Below, piece after piece: positions 62,357-64,000 of a stretch of DNA of 64,000 bases; the stretch's first letter is position 1; the number at the start of each line of letters is the position of its first letter. The notes below the pieces were generated by a model, which was given only the letters and a program-made list of their open reading frames with translations, was not told the origin of the DNA and made no database searches. Source of the DNA: Paraburkholderia phenazinium (lineage in GTDB: Bacteria > Pseudomonadota > Gammaproteobacteria > Burkholderiales > Burkholderiaceae); NCBI RefSeq assembly GCF_900142845.1, contig NZ_FSRU01000001.1, forward strand, positions 3,472,001 through 3,536,000, read 5' to 3'. A program made the translations under genes and the position numbers.

Positions 62357-63646
62357 ATGAACGACATGATTCACGATGCTGCCGCGCTGTCCCTGATCGC
62401 GATGACTTCGTATCTCGGACGACAACCCCTCCTCGACCGCCAGGGCCAACTGGTCGCCTACGAACTGCTGTTCCGTCCGTTCGATACGGACCACGCCGAA
62501 GCCGACGACAGCGTGCCCATGGACGGTATCCGGGCCACTGCCGACATCGTCGTCGAAACGCTTGGCGAACTGGGGATCGAAAACGTCCTGGGCGGACACA
62601 CCGGCTATATCAATGCCGGCCGCGACTGGCTCATGAACGAAATGTTCACCTTGCTGCCGCCGGCTCATTTCGTCATCGAAATTCTCGATACCGTGCAACA
62701 CGACGCGCAACTGGTTCAGCGCATCCAGACGTTGTCTCGCACCGGCTATTGCTTCGCCATCGACGACATGCGCGAAACGAACCCGGCTCGCACCGACGTG
62801 TTCGATTGCGCCGCGCTGGTCAAGGTGAATGTGCCGCACTGGACACCCGATCGCCTGACGCCGTTCGTTGCCGCGATGCATCGGGCCGGTAAGCGCGTCG
62901 TCGCTGAAAAGGTCAACACGCCGGACGAATACCGGTGGACCTACGATGCCGGTTGCGACCTGTTTCAGGGCTACTATTTTGCCCATCCGCACCTGCTCGC
63001 GGTACGCAGGATTCCACCGCTGCGTCAGGCGCTGGTCCAGCTTCTGGTGCTGCTAAGCGCCGAGCCGCCGCTGCCGAGCGTGGAAGACGAGGTCAAGCGC
63101 AATCCCGCACTGACGATGCAACTGCTGCGCTTCGCCAGTTCGGCGCACCACGCGCTCGCGCGTGGGCGCTTGAGCGTACGCGATGCGCTCGAGATGGTCG
63201 GTACCGACTGGCTGCGGCGTTGGGCCCTGCTTGCGCTGTATACGGACGGCAACAACCGCGCCGTCGCATCCAATGCGCTCGTGCAACTGGTCGGCACGCG
63301 GGCGCGCTTCATGGAACTGGCTGCGCGCCGGATCAGGCCGCACGACGAGGAGTTCGCCGACAACGCGTTCATGACGGGCATGGCCTCGCTGTTGCCAGCG
63401 GTACTGCAGCGCAACCCCGCTCACCTGTTCGCCGAACTGCGCCTCGCGCAAGCCGTGCGCGAATCCATCGAGACTCGCGCCGGCGTGCTCGGACAATTGC
63501 TTGTGTGCGCGGAGGCGATGGAAAACCCCACTTCGGCAGCCGCGGTAACGGACCTCTGCAGGGAGCTCGCGCCGCTTAACGCCGCGGCGGTCTCGTTGCT
63601 GTCCGCGGCAGCCGCGAACTGGATGGCGGACCGGACCCGTTTCTGA
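62357..63646 (+). CDS. EAL and HDOD domain protein (YuxH type), probably catalytically inactive EAL
   Basis: A 429-residue protein with an N-terminal EAL-like domain (about residues 15-210) and a C-terminal HDOD domain (about 215-420; RQALVQLLVLLSAEPPLP, LTMQLLRFASSAHH, LRRWALLALYTDG). The EAL signature is altered: YELLFR instead of EAL, KVNVPH instead of the KxD motif, AEKVNT instead of EGVET. FAIDDM and LFQGYYF are kept. It therefore probably binds c-di-GMP or a protein rather than cleaving c-di-GMP. It shares a transcript with the FlhD homologue. The ribosome site before the ATG at 62357 is modest; an ATG at 62402 is the alternative. Confidence 0.87.
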   Translation: MNDMIHDAAALSLIAMTSYLGRQPLLDRQGQLVAYELLFRPFDTDHAEADDSVPMDGIRATADIVVETLGELGIENVLGGHTGYINAGRDWLMNEMFTLLPPAHFVIEILDTVQHDAQLVQRIQTLSRTGYCFAIDDMRETNPARTDVFDCAALVKVNVPHWTPDRLTPFVAAMHRAGKRVVAEKVNTPDEYRWTYDAGCDLFQGYYFAHPHLLAVRRIPPLRQALVQLLVLLSAEPPLPSVEDEVKRNPALTMQLLRFASSAHHALARGRLSVRDALEMVGTDWLRRWALLALYTDGNNRAVASNALVQLVGTRARFMELAARRIRPHDEEFADNAFMTGMASLLPAVLQRNPAHLFAELRLAQAVRESIETRAGVLGQLLVCAEAMENPTSAAAVTDLCRELAPLNAAAVSLLSAAAANWMADRTRF

Positions 63647-63656
63647 CGCGGCCCGT

Positions 63657-63701
63657 GCGGCCTAAGCAGCGCACGCGGCCTAAGCGGCCTAAGCGGCCTA
63701 T
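63657..63701. repeat. 9-bp GCGGCCTAA repeats at the nadC 3' end
   Basis: Copies at 63657-63665, 63675-63683, 63684-63692 and, as GCGGCCTAT, 63693-63701. The last three are in perfect tandem. The repeat on the minus strand covers the nadC stop codon (63700-63698) and continues into the spacer. Confidence 0.7.
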
Positions 63702-64000
63702 TCCGCCTCGTCCAGACCGATGTCGACGCACGCCGCCGCCTGGTTGATCTTGCTGGTGGAGATGTAATCGACACCGGTCTTCGCAACCGCTCCGATGGTG
63801 GCGAGGCTGATACCGCCGGACGCTTCCAGCAACACGCGGCCGCTGACGAGATCGACCGCGCGCGCCATCTCCTCGATCGACATGTTATCGAGCATGATCA
63901 CGTCCACACCCGCAGCGAGCGCTTCCTTGACCTGCTCCAGCCGGTCGCATTCCACTTCGAGCTTCGTCAGCACCGGCAACTGCCGGCGGGCACGCTGCAC
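63698..64000 (-). CDS. nadC: Nicotinate-nucleotide pyrophosphorylase (carboxylating), C-terminal part
   Basis: The last 100 residues of quinolinate phosphoribosyltransferase, which makes nicotinate mononucleotide from quinolinate and PRPP in NAD synthesis. Visible family features are KLEVECDRLEQVKEALAAG, DVIMLDNMS with the Asp-Asn pair, LLEASGGISLATIGAVAKTG and the end VDYISTSKIN. The gene enters from the right edge, so the N-terminal domain is outside. nadC is a core gene, suggesting that the accessory region ends before here. Confidence 0.93.
   Translation of the reverse strand: MQRARRQLPVLTKLEVECDRLEQVKEALAAGVDVIMLDNMSIEEMARAVDLVSGRVLLEASGGISLATIGAVAKTGVDYISTSKINQAAACVDIGLDEAE

Overview
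The window looks like part of a large secondary replicon or genomic island of a Burkholderiales bacterium (Paraburkholderia/Caballeronia/Burkholderia-like). The reasons are a high-GC coding background, two beta-proteobacterial trimeric porins, ACS- and MHS-type MFS carriers, many GntR/LysR/IclR-controlled catabolic operons, and Burkholderia-style IS debris. This placement is inference from gene content; no rRNA or tRNA gene was seen.

Layout. 1-330: piece of a group II intron running off the left edge. 482-7250: a plus-strand acyl-CoA degradation operon (SDR, class III CoA-transferase, two adjacent acyl-CoA dehydrogenases, enoyl-CoA hydratase, aldehyde dehydrogenase). 8441-13416: a hydroxy-acid/acid-sugar module (3-hydroxybutyrate dehydrogenase-like SDR, an internally deleted 3-hydroxyisobutyrate-dehydrogenase-family gene, a D-2-hydroxyacid dehydrogenase, a mandelate-racemase-type enolase, a cupin). 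It ends with a FadR-type GntR regulator whose probable operator, ATCTGGT-N3-ACCAGAT, occurs at both ends. 14398-20643: a secreted tannase/feruloyl-esterase-family enzyme, a wrecked IS1182 transposase and a PaoABC-like molybdenum aldehyde oxidoreductase on the minus strand.

20644-30633 is a patchwork of decayed fragments (transposases of IS5 and IS6 type, a GST stub, unknown stubs) around a GntR regulator, an ABM monooxygenase, a porin, an ACS-family transporter, a cupin and an FAA hydrolase. 30169-40682 holds an apparent periplasmic oxidation system: a [2Fe-2S] subunit, a Tat-exported molybdopterin subunit and a triheme cytochrome c, then an exported esterase and an IS5 remnant with intact ends. 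A three-gene GMC-type dehydrogenase follows (gamma subunit, flavoprotein, triheme cytochrome c). Together they could oxidise an alcohol through an aldehyde to an acid outside the cytoplasm and feed electrons to the respiratory chain. 40683-42080 is a gene-poor gap with an AT-rich array of four 14-bp repeats.

42081-46665: a LysR regulator divergent from an operon of a C45/acyltransferase-type Ntn hydrolase, an alpha/beta hydrolase and an MHS transporter, with a perfect 17-bp palindrome between them. 46666-51499: redox and electrophile-response genes (aldo/keto reductase, two pirins, DoxX, LysR, WrbA). 51873-60052: an operon of enoyl-CoA hydratase, acyl-CoA ligase, VOC protein, luciferase-like monooxygenase, a flavin reductase fused to an IclR-type sensor domain, and an alpha/beta hydrolase. 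It is followed by a convergent IclR regulator and, divergent from that regulator, a porin; the operon and porin promoters share a 17-bp motif. 60163-64000 looks more like core genome: an exported hydrolase, a GNAT acetyltransferase, an orphan FlhD followed by a degenerate EAL-HDOD protein, and the 3' part of nadC.

Most promising for follow-up are the monooxygenase operon whose reductase carries the same kind of sensor domain as its IclR regulator, the FlhD/degenerate-EAL pair, the C45 acyltransferase operon, and the GntR operator set.
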